Assembly (NCBI GenBank): GCA_945901825.1
Contig: CAMDMC010000001.1
Span: forward strand, 186,001-250,000
Origin: Bordetella parapertussis
GTDB lineage: Bacteria > Pseudomonadota > Gammaproteobacteria > Burkholderiales > Burkholderiaceae_A
DNA: 64,000 nucleotides
Reading direction: 5' to 3'
Part shown: one piece after another, positions 7,391 through 15,720 of the stretch
Numbering within the stretch: the stretch's first letter is position 1
How the letters are laid out: every line of letters begins with the position of its first letter
Notes under the pieces: generated by a model
The model's database searches: none
What the model was told of the DNA's origin: nothing
Seen by the model: only the letters and a program-made list of their open reading frames with translations
Program-made: the position numbers and the translations under genes

Positions 7391-8326
7391 CTAAGGGCTT
7401 GTCTTTTTTCGCGTGGGTAGGGCCGCGCCCTTGGACCGATAGGCCTTAAGCCAGGCCTTAAAACGTGTTGCGGCAGGAGAAAGACGCCTGCCTGAGGGAT
7501 AGACCAGGTTCCACTGCCGCATGAGGGGAAAGCCTTCGAGCTTCACGACGGCGAGCTCTCCAAGGGCCACCTCGGAGGCAACCGTACTTGATGATAAGAC
7601 GGCAACCCCAAGCCCGCCCGCCACAATATGTTTAACGGCCTCATTACTTACAACCTCAAGCCTTGTCTGTATTCGCACCCGATATTTTTTGAAGAAGCTC
7701 TCGGTGGTGAGCCGAGTTCCGGAGCCTGCCTCGCGAACGATGAAGAGTTCGTTCGCGAGGTCGGCGGGCTTAACTAGCCGCTTTTTCGCAATTGGGTTAC
7801 TGGGGTGAGCAACGAGAACCAGGGGGTTTGGCGCGAATTGTTCAGCGACGACATTAAGCTCGTCAGGGGGCTGCCCCATGACATAGAGATCGTCTTCATT
7901 CTTGCGCAGGCGATCGAGGAGGGCCTCGCGGTTACCAATCCAGAGTGAAATAGTAATGCCAGGGTAGTTGACGCAGAAGGACCCGACAAGCCTTGGCACG
8001 GTGTACTTAAGGGTTGTAAGAATAGCAACCTTTAGTTCGCCTTCTTTAAGCCCCTTAAGGCCTGCAATTTCCTGTGATAGCTCCTCAATTCGGGCTTCAA
8101 CATCTTGTGCGCAGCGCAACATAAGTTCGCCCGTGGATGTGAGATAAAGCTTTTTTCCAAGCATCTCAAAAAGGGGGGCACCTGCTATCTCGCTCAGCTT
8201 CTTGAGCTGTAAAGACAGTGTTGGGGTAGACAGGCTAAGAGCCTTAGCAGCCTTCACTAGGCTGCCATGACGCGCTACAGCAAGAATGAACTTGAGCTGA
8301 TGCAGTGTCATTCCGGAGAGATTCAT
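7391..8326 (-). CDS. cbbR: LysR-family regulator divergent from cbbL (CbbR)
   Basis: This is a LysR-type regulator of about 311 residues, transcribed away from cbbL across a short divergent region. That arrangement is classical for CbbR, which activates the cbb operon. The N-terminal helix-turn-helix is visible (LHQLKFILAVARHGSLVKAAKAL, LSLQLKKLSEIAGAPLFE), followed by a CbbR-like co-inducer domain (GELKVAILTTLKYTVPRLVGSF, WIGNREALLDRL). The start is uncertain. A GTG at 8371 opens the frame, but the ATG at 8326 (MNLSGMTLHQL) or the ATG five codons further matches the family's N-terminus. No clear Shine-Dalgarno is seen. The C-terminus ends in a basic tail. Confidence 0.85.
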   Translation of the reverse strand: MNLSGMTLHQLKFILAVARHGSLVKAAKALSLSTPTLSLQLKKLSEIAGAPLFEMLGKKLYLTSTGELMLRCAQDVEARIEELSQEIAGLKGLKEGELKVAILTTLKYTVPRLVGSFCVNYPGITISLWIGNREALLDRLRKNEDDLYVMGQPPDELNVVAEQFAPNPLVLVAHPSNPIAKKRLVKPADLANELFIVREAGSGTRLTTESFFKKYRVRIQTRLEVVSNEAVKHIVAGGLGVAVLSSSTVASEVALGELAVVKLEGFPLMRQWNLVYPSGRRLSPAATRFKAWLKAYRSKGAALPTRKKTSP

Positions 8327-8328
8327 TG

Positions 8329-8342
8329 TTAGTTTTTTGTAA
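8329..8342. promoter_or_regulatory. Candidate CbbR operator half-site cluster in the cbbR-cbbL divergent region
   Basis: The 133-base region between the cbbR start and the cbbL start contains TTA-N8-TAA at 8329-8342. This has the general T-N11-A/TTA-N7/8-TAA form of sites bound by LysR-type CbbR proteins. Its place next to the regulator's own start suits autoregulation plus activation of cbbL. No good sigma-70 -35/-10 pair was found upstream of cbbL, which is compatible with activator dependence. The match is short and could be chance in an A/T-rich stretch. Confidence 0.3.
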
Positions 8343-8459
8343 ACGTTTTCATCAAAATATTTTACTTTCACATGGGTATCATGTCGATCAGAATTGCAGC
8401 AGTGATAGAAAAGATTTTAGTTTGTTTGTCTCGTGACACATAGAGGAAGAGGAGCTTTC

Positions 8460-9881
8460 ATGGCCGCAAAAACATACAGTGCTGGCGTAAAAGATTATCG
8501 CCAGACCTATTGGATGCCGGAGTACACACCCCTTGATACCGACATTCTTGCCGTATTCAAAATCACGCCTCAGCCTGGGGTTGATCGCGAAGAGGCCGCA
8601 GCAGCAGTGGCTGCCGAATCATCAACAGGAACCTGGACAACTGTCTGGACCGACCTGCTGACCGATCTCGACTACTACAAAGGCAGGGCCTATCGCATTG
8701 AAGACGTACCTGGCGACGATTCCTGCTACTACGCTTTTGTCGCCTACCCCATCGACCTTTTCGAAGAGGGTTCGGTTGTTAACGTCTTTACATCCCTGGT
8801 GGGTAACGTTTTTGGCTTTAAGGCGGTTCGTGCCTTACGCCTTGAGGATGTTCGTTTTCCCCTGGCCTACATCAAGACCTGCGGTGGCCCGCCCAACGGC
8901 ATTCAGGTTGAGCGCGATGTCATGAATAAGTACGGCAGGCCCATGCTGGGCTGCACGATTAAGCCCAAACTTGGTCTTTCGGCAAAGAATTATGGCCGCG
9001 CTGTTTATGAGTGCCTTCGTGGTGGGCTTGATTTCACGAAGGATGACGAGAACATTAACAGCCAGCCTTTCATGCGATGGAGGCAACGTTTTGACTTTGT
9101 CCAAGAAGCCACGCTCAAGGCTGAGGCCGAGACGGGCGAGCGCAAGGGCCATTACCTGAACGTAACTGCTCCGACACCCGAAGAGATGTATCGCAGGGCG
9201 GAGTACGCCAAGGAAATTGGTGCCCCCATCATCATGCACGACTACATCACAGGTGGCTTTTGTGCGAACACGGGCCTTGCCAACTGGTGTCGTGAGAATG
9301 GCATGCTGCTTCACATTCACCGTGCTATGCACGCCGTGATCGACCGAAACCCTCACCACGGAATTCATTTCCGCGTACTCACCAAGATCTTGCGTCTTTC
9401 GGGTGGAGACCACCTTCATACCGGAACGGTGGTTGGCAAGCTCGAGGGCGATCGTGCCTCAACCCTTGGATGGATCGACCTTCTGCGTGAGTCCTTCATT
9501 CCCGAGGACCGATCCCGCGGACTCTTCTTTGACCAAGACTGGGGTTCGATGCCAGGCGCTTTTGCTGTCGCCTCGGGTGGTATTCACGTCTGGCACATGC
9601 CTGCCCTTGTCACCATCTTTGGCGATGACTCGGTGCTTCAGTTCGGTGGCGGAACACTTGGCCACCCCTGGGGTAATGCGGCCGGGGCCTGTGCAAACCG
9701 CGTTGCGCTTGAGGCCTGTGTTCAGGCCCGTAACGAGGGTCGACAGCTTGAAAAAGAGGGCAAAGAAATTCTCACCGCTGCAGCTCAACATTCACCAGAA
9801 CTCAAAATCGCTATGGAGACCTGGAAAGAAATTAAATTTGAGTTTGACACTGTTGACAAGCTCGACATTTCTAACAAATAA
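8460..9881 (+). CDS. cbbL: Ribulose-1,5-bisphosphate carboxylase/oxygenase large subunit, form IA
   Basis: This is the catalytic subunit of RuBisCO, which carboxylates ribulose-1,5-bisphosphate in the Calvin cycle. The 473-residue length is exactly that expected for form I proteobacterial enzymes. Active-site features are present: T-I-K-P-K with K168 and K170, and [10 protein letters not shown] with the carbamylated lysine K194 and metal ligands D196 and E197. The later loop with GKLEGDR and the phosphate-binding [11 protein letters not shown] are also visible. The start is the ATG at 8460, preceded by the purine-rich AGAGGAAGAGGAG. The frame extends nine codons upstream without support. As first gene of the carboxysome operon, followed 17 bases later by cbbS, it belongs to the carboxysomal IA(c) type. 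Confidence 0.98.
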   Translation: MAAKTYSAGVKDYRQTYWMPEYTPLDTDILAVFKITPQPGVDREEAAAAVAAESSTGTWTTVWTDLLTDLDYYKGRAYRIEDVPGDDSCYYAFVAYPIDLFEEGSVVNVFTSLVGNVFGFKAVRALRLEDVRFPLAYIKTCGGPPNGIQVERDVMNKYGRPMLGCTIKPKLGLSAKNYGRAVYECLRGGLDFTKDDENINSQPFMRWRQRFDFVQEATLKAEAETGERKGHYLNVTAPTPEEMYRRAEYAKEIGAPIIMHDYITGGFCANTGLANWCRENGMLLHIHRAMHAVIDRNPHHGIHFRVLTKILRLSGGDHLHTGTVVGKLEGDRASTLGWIDLLRESFIPEDRSRGLFFDQDWGSMPGAFAVASGGIHVWHMPALVTIFGDDSVLQFGGGTLGHPWGNAAGACANRVALEACVQARNEGRQLEKEGKEILTAAAQHSPELKIAMETWKEIKFEFDTVDKLDISNK

Positions 9882-9898
9882 GTTGAAGGGAAACGAAC

Positions 9899-10225
9899 AT
9901 GACTGTTCAAGCCTATAAGTCGTCGCAGAAATACGAGACCTTTTCATACCTACCGCCTATGACGGCCGATCAGGTGAATCGCCAAATTGCCTACGCCATC
10001 AGCCAGGGCTGGAATCCCGCCGTTGAGCACACCGAGAAGGGAACGGCCTCGACCAGCAATTTTTGGTACATGTGGAAACTGCCCCTGTTCGGTGAGCAGT
10101 CTGTTGAGGCAGTACTTGGGGAGTTAAGCGCCTGCCACAAAGAGTTTCCTAATCATTTGGTGCGGTTTGTCGCTTATGACAACTACTCCCAGAGCCAAGG
10201 AACGTCGTTCGTCGTTTATCGATAG
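9899..10225 (+). CDS. cbbS: RuBisCO small subunit, form IA
   Basis: This is the 108-residue small subunit that caps the L8S8 enzyme. Recognisable features are the N-terminal [12 protein letters not shown], the segment [31 protein letters not shown] and the C-terminal [23 protein letters not shown]. Small subunits in carboxysomes also form part of the groove bound by CsoS2 N-terminal helices. The gene starts 17 bases after cbbL with AAGGGAAACGA upstream and is followed nine bases later by csoS2. Confidence 0.97.
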   Translation: MTVQAYKSSQKYETFSYLPPMTADQVNRQIAYAISQGWNPAVEHTEKGTASTSNFWYMWKLPLFGEQSVEAVLGELSACHKEFPNHLVRFVAYDNYSQSQGTSFVVYR

Positions 10226-10234
10226 GGTGGTCCT

Positions 10235-11797
10235 ATGTCACTTTCCGAATCGCAAACCTACACAGTGACCTTATCGGGTCGAGAACTTGCACTGCGCCGC
10301 AGACAGGCCATGTCGAGCTTGGGCAAGTCGGCTATTCGAGGCGCCTCCCAGAAGAGTTCAACGGGGTCAGAGCATCGGAAAAAGTCGGCCCAACACGTCG
10401 ATCGGGCAGGGGGCCAAGACTGGCCTTTTAGTCCAATGCCTGCGAGCGCAAGTCAGGACCATGAAGCCTGCGGGCCTGAGTGTGGGTGCGATACAAAAAA
10501 ACCAGAGCTCCCTGCTGGCGCTTTGGGTAACCTTGTACGCGGTGACATCTCCTCCCGAACACTTGCTCGGATGCGCCGTGAGGCCGCTTCGAAGTCGGGT
10601 AAGGCGGGCCAACAAAGGGTGGCAAAGGCCGTTCAGGTTGCCCAACACCTTCCCGCCTCCCAGCTTTTTTCTGCCTTGTCCTCCGGGCCCAGTGGCCGTC
10701 AAGTGGCCATGCAACGCCGTCTGGAACAATCCCTTTTAGGCCGAGCCAGCCATAGGCATGCGTCCAGTTCTTCAGCCTATTCAGGCCAGTCCAGCGCCAC
10801 CATGCCGGCAGCCAAAGTCGAAATCGGTCATACCCTTTCGGGGCAGCTTGTCACAGGGCAGTTGCCCGACAACGATCCCAAGGTCACGGGTAATTTCCCC
10901 GGTCTATGCCAGCGGGTAACGGGAACCGAGTATTTAAGCGTGGAGCCTTTCAAGACCTTTTGTTCGCAAACGCCCAATCCAAAGCCCAGGAAGGTCAGTG
11001 TGATGTCCATTCGCCAAGACCTCTCGGTAACCGGTGCCGACGCCAGTAGCGAGAACCGAGTCACAGGTGATGCACGAAACTTTTCGGTTAGCGTTACTGG
11101 AACAGACCACATGTCCTTGGCAAAAACCAGTCCTCGTCAGTCGGCATTTCAGGCTCAATCGGTGACGTCAATCAGGCCTACCCATGCAACCATTCCTGCA
11201 TCGTTTGTAACTGGCGAGCGGCCTGGTGCGGGTGGGGAAGGAATTACGGGCGATGAGCGAGGAGCCTGCCAGCCCATCTCTGGAACGCCTTACCTTGGAG
11301 ACGACAACCGTCCTAGTTATTGTGGTCCTAGTGCTTCGGCCGGCGCCGCAATGCCAAAAGGGTCTCGTGAGCAGGCAGACAAGAAGGTTATTACAGGGTC
11401 GTCGTTTCAGACCGAACGGATCACTGGGGCACTCACCAAGGCCGATGGGGTCATTACAGGCACGCCTGAGTTTCGCCATGCCGATCCCGCGCCGCGCGCT
11501 GCGGCGGACACCTCCGCTCTTCAGGCTGCGCAGCGTGTAACGGGCGAGGGTAGCCAGGCGGGCAGACAGGTTACAGGTGATGCCTGGCATTCTCAGAGTC
11601 GCGTTACTGGAACAGAGGGTGGCTCCGCGATGGGTCGCAATCCCTCCATGCGTGGACAGTCGCGCGGACAAGGAATGAATGCAAGTCAGTTTAAGGGCGT
11701 CGAGCGACAGACAGCTCCACAAAGCCCAATGACGGGGTCGGCGGGCAACACGGGCCGTGGGGCTGTTGTTACAGTCTCGGGCGGTGCTCGAGGCTAA
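10235..11797 (+). CDS. csoS2: Carboxysome scaffold protein CsoS2 (compact form)
   Basis: This is the disordered scaffold that links RuBisCO to the shell in alpha-carboxysomes. The protein has 520 residues against roughly 700-900 in well-studied CsoS2 proteins. Three N-terminal RuBisCO-binding helices are visible (about residues 13-33, 106-126 and 153-173, each with an SGR/SSR-x-L/V-A-x-x-RR-type pattern). The middle region has only about two M repeats: one canonical with Cys225 and Cys243 around VTGN/VTGT motifs, and one without cysteines (~262-290). The C-terminal domain (~324-520) keeps a Cys345/Cys363 repeat, further ITG/VTG triplets and the conserved end MNASQFKGVE...VTVSGGARG. The region is low-complexity but in frame throughout. 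I see no basis to claim a programmed frameshift. Confidence 0.95.
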   Translation: MSLSESQTYTVTLSGRELALRRRQAMSSLGKSAIRGASQKSSTGSEHRKKSAQHVDRAGGQDWPFSPMPASASQDHEACGPECGCDTKKPELPAGALGNLVRGDISSRTLARMRREAASKSGKAGQQRVAKAVQVAQHLPASQLFSALSSGPSGRQVAMQRRLEQSLLGRASHRHASSSSAYSGQSSATMPAAKVEIGHTLSGQLVTGQLPDNDPKVTGNFPGLCQRVTGTEYLSVEPFKTFCSQTPNPKPRKVSVMSIRQDLSVTGADASSENRVTGDARNFSVSVTGTDHMSLAKTSPRQSAFQAQSVTSIRPTHATIPASFVTGERPGAGGEGITGDERGACQPISGTPYLGDDNRPSYCGPSASAGAAMPKGSREQADKKVITGSSFQTERITGALTKADGVITGTPEFRHADPAPRAAADTSALQAAQRVTGEGSQAGRQVTGDAWHSQSRVTGTEGGSAMGRNPSMRGQSRGQGMNASQFKGVERQTAPQSPMTGSAGNTGRGAVVTVSGGARG

Positions 11798-11826
11798 AGG
11801 GCTCATAGGGTCCCATAGGTCTAGCC

Positions 11827-13314
11827 ATGAGCCGCTCGATTAGCCATCATCCCGTCTTGCGTCGGCAGGCAGCCGTTGCGCAGAGGCGAGGTGAGCTTGC
11901 GAACCCCGCCTGCCAGATCGGGCCAGGCCAGACCTGTCGACATCCCTTGGTTGACGAGGCACTTAACACGGAGCTTCATCGCTACGAGACCACAATTAGC
12001 CAGCGCTTTTTGCTTATAGAATCGGCCCTGAAGAAAATCTCGGCCATTCAGCACGATGATTCGTTTGTTCGGAGTGCCCAGGACATTTGTCAGGCCATGC
12101 TTGGTTATCGTCTGCCCGAAGATAAACTTGCCAGTGCCTGGGTCAATGGTCTCGATATGCCCGACCTTCATGCCTACTGCGTTTTCCAAAGTCTGGTCTT
12201 GTCGGTTCAAAAGGCCAACGAGGATCGCGCGATATGGCTTGAGAAACTGCCGCTTAGCGCCCCCGTGCTTCGCGACATGGGCTACCACACTGTTAACATA
12301 AGCCCCTGTGCAGATGGTCGTCTGCAGGGTCTTCTGCCTTTTATCCTCCGTATCTCCCCCGCCCCTGAAATCTCAGTGAAGGCCTTTGCCGGCGCAAGAT
12401 TTGATATTGAAGATGACATTGCTGACTGGACCCAGGCCGAGCTGCAGCGGTTTGCAAATGAGCAAGGGTACGACGCGTCACTTAATTATTTAAAGTGTGT
12501 TGTCTACCACTACAGCAGTTCCGTCCCTTGTGGTGAGGGCTGTGCAGCTCATGGCAGTAACGATGACATGGCGGTCGACTGTGCAATTGAGGGGTTATCG
12601 AACCTTCAGTCGGCCATACGGAATTTGTATGGCCTGGGTGCCGAGCCCGATGGTCTGGTTCTTGGTGTCGATACCGATACCGATGCCCTTCGCGTTCATT
12701 TGCCGGATGGTTCCGGAACCATTCATGCTCACCAATTTTTAGACAGTGCCCAGCTTTTTGCAGATACGCTGCCCTTAAGTGGCGCCCAGGCCGAGCACGT
12801 GCTTATCGACCGTGTTCGGGCTGCCTGCTCAAACCCCGATGCCAATACTGTGGCCTTGGCAATAGGACTTCTTCGTGCCAATTTCTCACAGCTGCAGTAT
12901 GTCATCGAGCATCACAATGGCCGGTATACAGACGTGGGCCACGACGAAAAATTTATCTGTGCAGGTGAGGCTGTTGCCTCTCTGCACCTTCGTAATAAGT
13001 ACTACTTCGCTCACCTCTCCACGGTGGAAGAGGGGGCGGCCGACCTCGACGTTGGCATAAAGATCTTTACCTCGCTTAATTTGTCGCGAGGGCTCGCCAT
13101 CCCAATTCTGGTGCACTTCTTTTTTGATGCAAGGGTTTCAGGCGCCCGCCAGCGGGCCGAGGAGCGTTGCCATCGGGTTAAGCAGGCCATTCAGTCACGC
13201 TATCAGGCTCTGCATGAGCGCCATCAAATCAGATGCTTTCTTGCCGTGTCCGATATCGGAGGAACAGAAAACGTGACTCCCGTTCCATCAAGTTACTCGG
13301 CAGCTGTTCACTGA
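11827..13314 (+). CDS. csoSCA: Carboxysomal carbonic anhydrase CsoSCA (epsilon/beta-type)
   Basis: This is a 495-residue luminal carbonic anhydrase that dehydrates bicarbonate to CO2 for RuBisCO. The zinc and catalytic residues of the family are identifiable. The motif CADGR places Cys161, Asp163 and Arg165 (equivalents of the Cys-Asp-Arg set of the characterised enzyme). A second cluster AAHGS...VDC gives His242 and Cys252. The N-terminal ~45 residues are basic and cysteine-containing and match the RuBisCO-binding, disordered N-terminal peptide known for this protein (inference). The gene follows csoS2 by 29 bases without a clear Shine-Dalgarno site, so translation may be coupled or weak, consistent with low copy number. 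Confidence 0.95.
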   Translation: MSRSISHHPVLRRQAAVAQRRGELANPACQIGPGQTCRHPLVDEALNTELHRYETTISQRFLLIESALKKISAIQHDDSFVRSAQDICQAMLGYRLPEDKLASAWVNGLDMPDLHAYCVFQSLVLSVQKANEDRAIWLEKLPLSAPVLRDMGYHTVNISPCADGRLQGLLPFILRISPAPEISVKAFAGARFDIEDDIADWTQAELQRFANEQGYDASLNYLKCVVYHYSSSVPCGEGCAAHGSNDDMAVDCAIEGLSNLQSAIRNLYGLGAEPDGLVLGVDTDTDALRVHLPDGSGTIHAHQFLDSAQLFADTLPLSGAQAEHVLIDRVRAACSNPDANTVALAIGLLRANFSQLQYVIEHHNGRYTDVGHDEKFICAGEAVASLHLRNKYYFAHLSTVEEGAADLDVGIKIFTSLNLSRGLAIPILVHFFFDARVSGARQRAEERCHRVKQAIQSRYQALHERHQIRCFLAVSDIGGTENVTPVPSSYSAAVH

Positions 13315-13335
13315 CCGGCGGAGGCTCTTAGATTC

Positions 13336-13590
13336 ATGAAGATTATGCGGGTCGAAAAAACATTAGTGTCGACGAATCGAATTGATGCCTTTGGCCATCG
13401 GCCTTTATTGGTTGTCCAGGAGCGTGTGGGTGGCAGCTACAGCGTGGCTGTGGATGCGGTGGGTTGCGTGCCCGGCGATTGGGTGATTTGCGTAGGCTCT
13501 TCGGCGGCACGCGATGCTGCAGGCGCGAGGGATTTTCCTTCCGATCTTACGATCGTCGGGATCATCGACCGTTGGGAGGCACAGGCCTAA
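13336..13590 (+). CDS. csoS4A: Carboxysome vertex protein CsoS4A (BMC-P pentamer)
   Basis: This is an 84-residue CcmL/EutN-type pentameric shell protein that caps vertices of the carboxysome. The fold's signatures are present: MRVEKTLVSTNRIDAFGHRPLLVV at the start, a central VDAVGCVPGDWVICVGSSAARDA and the closing DLTIVGIIDRW. The ATG at 13336 is used, and an internal ATG at 13345 is possible. It begins 21 bases after csoSCA and is followed two bases later by csoS4B. The pair of paralogous vertex proteins is usual in alpha-carboxysome operons. Confidence 0.95.
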   Translation: MKIMRVEKTLVSTNRIDAFGHRPLLVVQERVGGSYSVAVDAVGCVPGDWVICVGSSAARDAAGARDFPSDLTIVGIIDRWEAQA

Positions 13591-13592
13591 CC

Positions 13593-13835
13593 ATGGAAAT
13601 TTACAAGGTTAGCCAAGAGCTTGTCTGCACCAGGCGTACGCCCGAGCTTGGGCATCATTCGCTTCGCGTGCTTGAGGCGGCCGATGGGAGCCTTTCTGTT
13701 GCAACCGATCCTGTCGGTGCGCCAGTGGGGAAATGGGTCTTTACAACCATTGGGACGGCGGCGCGCTTTGCCATGTCCGACCCAACTGTAGTAACCGATC
13801 TCACAATTTGTGGGCTTATTGATAACTGGGAGTAG
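13593..13835 (+). CDS. csoS4B: Carboxysome vertex protein CsoS4B (BMC-P pentamer)
   Basis: This is an 80-residue paralogue of CsoS4A that begins MEIYKVSQELVCTRR and ends DLTICGLIDNWE. It has the same central pattern (TDPVGAPVGKWVFTTIGTAARFA) as pentameric BMC-P proteins. The start at 13593 lies two bases after the csoS4A stop. The frame is open further upstream inside csoS4A, but the family N-terminus begins here. It is a minor shell component closing the icosahedral vertices. Confidence 0.94.
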   Translation: MEIYKVSQELVCTRRTPELGHHSLRVLEAADGSLSVATDPVGAPVGKWVFTTIGTAARFAMSDPTVVTDLTICGLIDNWE

Positions 13836-13866
13836 TTTTTTTCTTTTTTAAAAAAGGAGTAGTGAA

Positions 13867-14163
13867 ATGGCAAGTGTGACTGGTATTGCTTTAGGAATGA
13901 TCGAAACGCGTGGTCTTGTTCCCGCCATTGAGGCTGCTGATGCCATGACCAAGGCTGCCGAAGTTCGCCTGGTCGGCCGTCAGTTCGTTGGTGGTGGTTA
14001 TGTCACGGTCTTGGTTCGTGGCGAGACAGGCGCCGTGAATGCTGCAGTTCGTGCGGGTGCTGATGCCTGCGAGCGTGTGGGCGATGGACTTGTTGCCGCC
14101 CACATTATTGCTCGTGTGCATCAGGAAGTTGAAGGCATTCTTCCTTCAGCCCCAAGCGCCTAA
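13867..14163 (+). CDS. csoS1A: Carboxysome shell hexamer CsoS1 (copy 1)
   Basis: This is a 98-residue single-domain BMC-H protein, the main facet tile of the alpha-carboxysome shell. The sequence is typical CsoS1: [20 protein letters not shown], the pore-region segment around [17 protein letters not shown] and the final [20 protein letters not shown] strong AAGGAG site sits just upstream, preceded by a run of T followed by A. The letter suffix is nominal, since CsoS1A/B/C cannot be told apart by sequence alone. Confidence 0.96.
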   Translation: MASVTGIALGMIETRGLVPAIEAADAMTKAAEVRLVGRQFVGGGYVTVLVRGETGAVNAAVRAGADACERVGDGLVAAHIIARVHQEVEGILPSAPSA

Positions 14164-14176
14164 TTGTTGAAAAAAT

Positions 14177-14196
14177 CGCGCCTGAGGTTTGGCGCG
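14177..14196 (+). other. Intercistronic stem-loop between the two csoS1 genes
   Basis: CGCGCC at 14177-14182 pairs with GGCGCG at 14191-14196 across an eight-base loop, immediately 5' of the AAAGGAGG ribosome-binding site of the second csoS1. There is no following T tract, so it is not an intrinsic terminator. A GC-rich stem here could protect or process the shell-protein mRNA; that role is inference. Confidence 0.45.
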
Positions 14197-14213
14197 CACA
14201 AAGGAGGTAGTAA

Positions 14214-14552
14214 ATGGCTACAGTATCCGGAGTTGCACTTGGCATGATAGAAACACGTGGTCTTGTTCCTGCTATTGAGGCCGCCGATGCAATGACGAAG
14301 TCTGCCGAGGTGCGTCTGGTCGGCCGCGAGTTTGTGGGCGGTGGGTATGTCACGGTGCTGGTGCGTGGCGAGACCGGCGCTGTTAACGCGGCGGTTCGCG
14401 CCGGAGCTGACGCCTGCGAACGTGTTGGTGATGGCCTTGTTGCTGCCCATATTATTGCGCGCGTGCACCAGGAAGTGGAAAGCATTCTTCCGTCGAAGCC
14501 GACTGCCGTGGGTGGTGGAAGAGATGGTGAACTCTCAACGATTCAGAGCTAG
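14214..14552 (+). CDS. csoS1B: Carboxysome shell hexamer CsoS1 (copy 2, with C-terminal extension)
   Basis: This is a 112-residue BMC-H protein almost identical to the preceding CsoS1 through residue ~95. It then has an extra tail of about 15-17 residues ([19 protein letters not shown]). The N-terminal core [19 protein letters not shown] and the pore segment are conserved. The ribosome-binding site AAAGGAGG is the strongest in the operon, in keeping with the need for thousands of shell subunits. CsoS1B-type proteins in other alpha-carboxysome operons also carry a short C-terminal extension, so the copy letter is a reasonable but unproven label. Confidence 0.96.
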   Translation: MATVSGVALGMIETRGLVPAIEAADAMTKSAEVRLVGREFVGGGYVTVLVRGETGAVNAAVRAGADACERVGDGLVAAHIIARVHQEVESILPSKPTAVGGGRDGELSTIQS

Positions 14553-14597
14553 GCAATCATGGGTCTCGCCTAAGGGCATCCCGTTCGGGGAGTAGAT

Positions 14598-14852
14598 ATG
14601 GCGGATACAGAGATTGAAGGCTGGGATTACAGAGCAAAGCCAAGCTCGCTGTCGCGACGCTTTGAGTTTGAGAGTTATGCTCAGACTCGAGACTTTCTCG
14701 ACCGTCTCGACCAGTTAAGTCAAGAGACTGGGCTCTATCCACACAGCACGAACTTTGGTACGAGTTATGTCAACCTAACGATCGACCTCGACACCGACTC
14801 CGAGGCCTTTCGAGCCTTCGCAGTGAAGGTTAGCCAGCTTTACCGTGCATGA
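14598..14852 (+). CDS. acRAF: alpha-carboxysome RuBisCO assembly factor (PCD-like)
   Basis: This is an 84-residue protein of the pterin-4a-carbinolamine-dehydratase-like fold. Members located in alpha-carboxysome operons are known as acRAF, a RuBisCO assembly chaperone. The visible pattern is SLSRRFEFESYAQTRDFLDRLDQLSQETGLYPHSTNFGTSYVNLTID. The spacing and the region SxRFEF...FL..L..LS are shared with this family. Its stop codon overlaps the mcdA start (ATGA), so acRAF and McdA are translationally coupled. A metabolic pterin dehydratase function is unlikely in this context, but this rests on location. Confidence 0.85.
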   Translation: MADTEIEGWDYRAKPSSLSRRFEFESYAQTRDFLDRLDQLSQETGLYPHSTNFGTSYVNLTIDLDTDSEAFRAFAVKVSQLYRA

Positions 14853-15484
14853 AGATTGTTGCGGTGGTTAATCAAAAGGGAGGCGCTGGAAAGACAACCT
14901 TGGCGATGAATCTGGCTGGGGGCTTAAACCGGCAAGGCCAGACTCTGGTTCTCGATCTTGATCCTCAGGGTTCTGCTGTGCAGTGGGCAAGCCAGGGCAG
15001 CACGCGATTTCCTGCTGTGGTTAAAAGGCCCATGCCTAAGTTCGATGGTGCGTCCATTCGAAAGACCTACAGCGAATTCGACTACGTCGTGATGGACTGT
15101 CCACCTTCTTTAGAAAGTGGTGCAACCCTGGCGGCATTGAGGGCTTGTCATCTGGCAATCATCCCCGTCCTGCCGTCGCCTGTTGATCTCTGGGCAAGTC
15201 TTCGCCTTCCATCGGAGCTTGAGCTTGCCAGGCAGATCAACCCAGGTCTTCGCAGTCTTATGGTAATTAATCAGTTAGAGCCAGCAAGTGCCTTGTCCTC
15301 GGCCATGCATGGAGCGCTTGAAGAGTTTGGACTACCAGCAGCAAAGACAGCCATTCGACGCCGTGCCATTTATCGCACTGCAGCCCTCGATGGCGTAACC
15401 GTGTATGAACTCGGTCGTCGCGCCGAGGCCGCAGTTAACGAATTTGAATCGCTACTCGAGGAGGTGGGCCATGAGCTCGCTTAA
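14849..15484 (+). CDS. mcdA: McdA: ParA-type ATPase for carboxysome positioning
   Basis: This is a 211-residue ParA/MinD-family ATPase with a deviant Walker A motif KGGAGKTT (residues 10-17, signature lysine K10). It also has a Walker A' segment (DLDPQGSAVQWA) and a Walker B-like VVMDCPPSLESGA. In alpha-carboxysome operons such proteins (McdA) bind the nucleoid and, with McdB, distribute carboxysomes along it. The gene overlaps the end of acRAF by four bases and its own 3' end is overlapped by mcdB. A general chromosome-partition ParA role is less likely because a larger ParB is absent and a small McdB-like protein follows. Confidence 0.93.
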   Translation: MKIVAVVNQKGGAGKTTLAMNLAGGLNRQGQTLVLDLDPQGSAVQWASQGSTRFPAVVKRPMPKFDGASIRKTYSEFDYVVMDCPPSLESGATLAALRACHLAIIPVLPSPVDLWASLRLPSELELARQINPGLRSLMVINQLEPASALSSAMHGALEEFGLPAAKTAIRRRAIYRTAALDGVTVYELGRRAEAAVNEFESLLEEVGHELA

Positions 15485-15710
15485 ATCAAAGCTTACAGCC
15501 AGCGTGAAGCAGGCAAAGGCATCGACCGGCAAGGCGACGCCACAAACCCAGACCGTCTCTTCAAAGGCACGAACCGAGGCCGCCTCTGCAAAGCCGCAGA
15601 AAAGGCCAGAGACGCCGAAGAGGGGGCCTTCGTCCATCAATTCCTCTGTCAACGCGAATGTCGTTGCGAGTCATCGTGAGCTCTTCCCGTCCCGGGTCTG
15701 GCCCGATTAA
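15471..15710 (+). CDS. mcdB: McdB: carboxysome positioning adaptor (alpha type)
   Basis: This is a 79-residue, low-complexity, basic protein, rich in Ser, Lys, Ala, Thr and Pro. It ends in a short ordered-looking tail containing FPSRVWPD. Alpha-type McdB proteins are small, disordered and carry a conserved tryptophan at or near the C-terminus, which fits here. The ATG at 15471 is preceded by GAGGAGGTGGG and overlaps the last 14 bases of mcdA. Identification rests on position directly after mcdA plus the terminal tryptophan, because sequence conservation in this family is low. Confidence 0.82.
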   Translation: MSSLKSKLTASVKQAKASTGKATPQTQTVSSKARTEAASAKPQKRPETPKRGPSSINSSVNANVVASHRELFPSRVWPD

Positions 15711-15720
15711 GGTCTGAGGC

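Noticed and set aside
8394-8422. Sigma-70 promoter TTGCAG-17-TTAGTT for cbbL
   Set aside because: The -10 hexamer matches the consensus at only two positions. An activator-dependent promoter cannot be placed by eye.
8835-9419. Antisense open frame of 194 codons opposite cbbL
   Set aside because: RuBisCO large subunit is certain here, and the antisense translation has no recognisable features.
10287-10739. Alternative plus-strand frame of 150 codons inside csoS2
   Set aside because: The csoS2 frame carries the expected repeats throughout. The overlap frame arises from the low-complexity composition.
10235-11797. Programmed ribosomal frameshift in csoS2 as known from another alpha-carboxysome operon
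   Set aside because: I could not identify a convincing slippery site plus downstream structure by eye, so no claim is made.
13836-13866. T-rich and A-rich stretch before the first csoS1 as an intrinsic terminator
   Set aside because: The T run precedes rather than follows a GC stem and the palindrome is A/T only. Termination here would cut off the shell genes.
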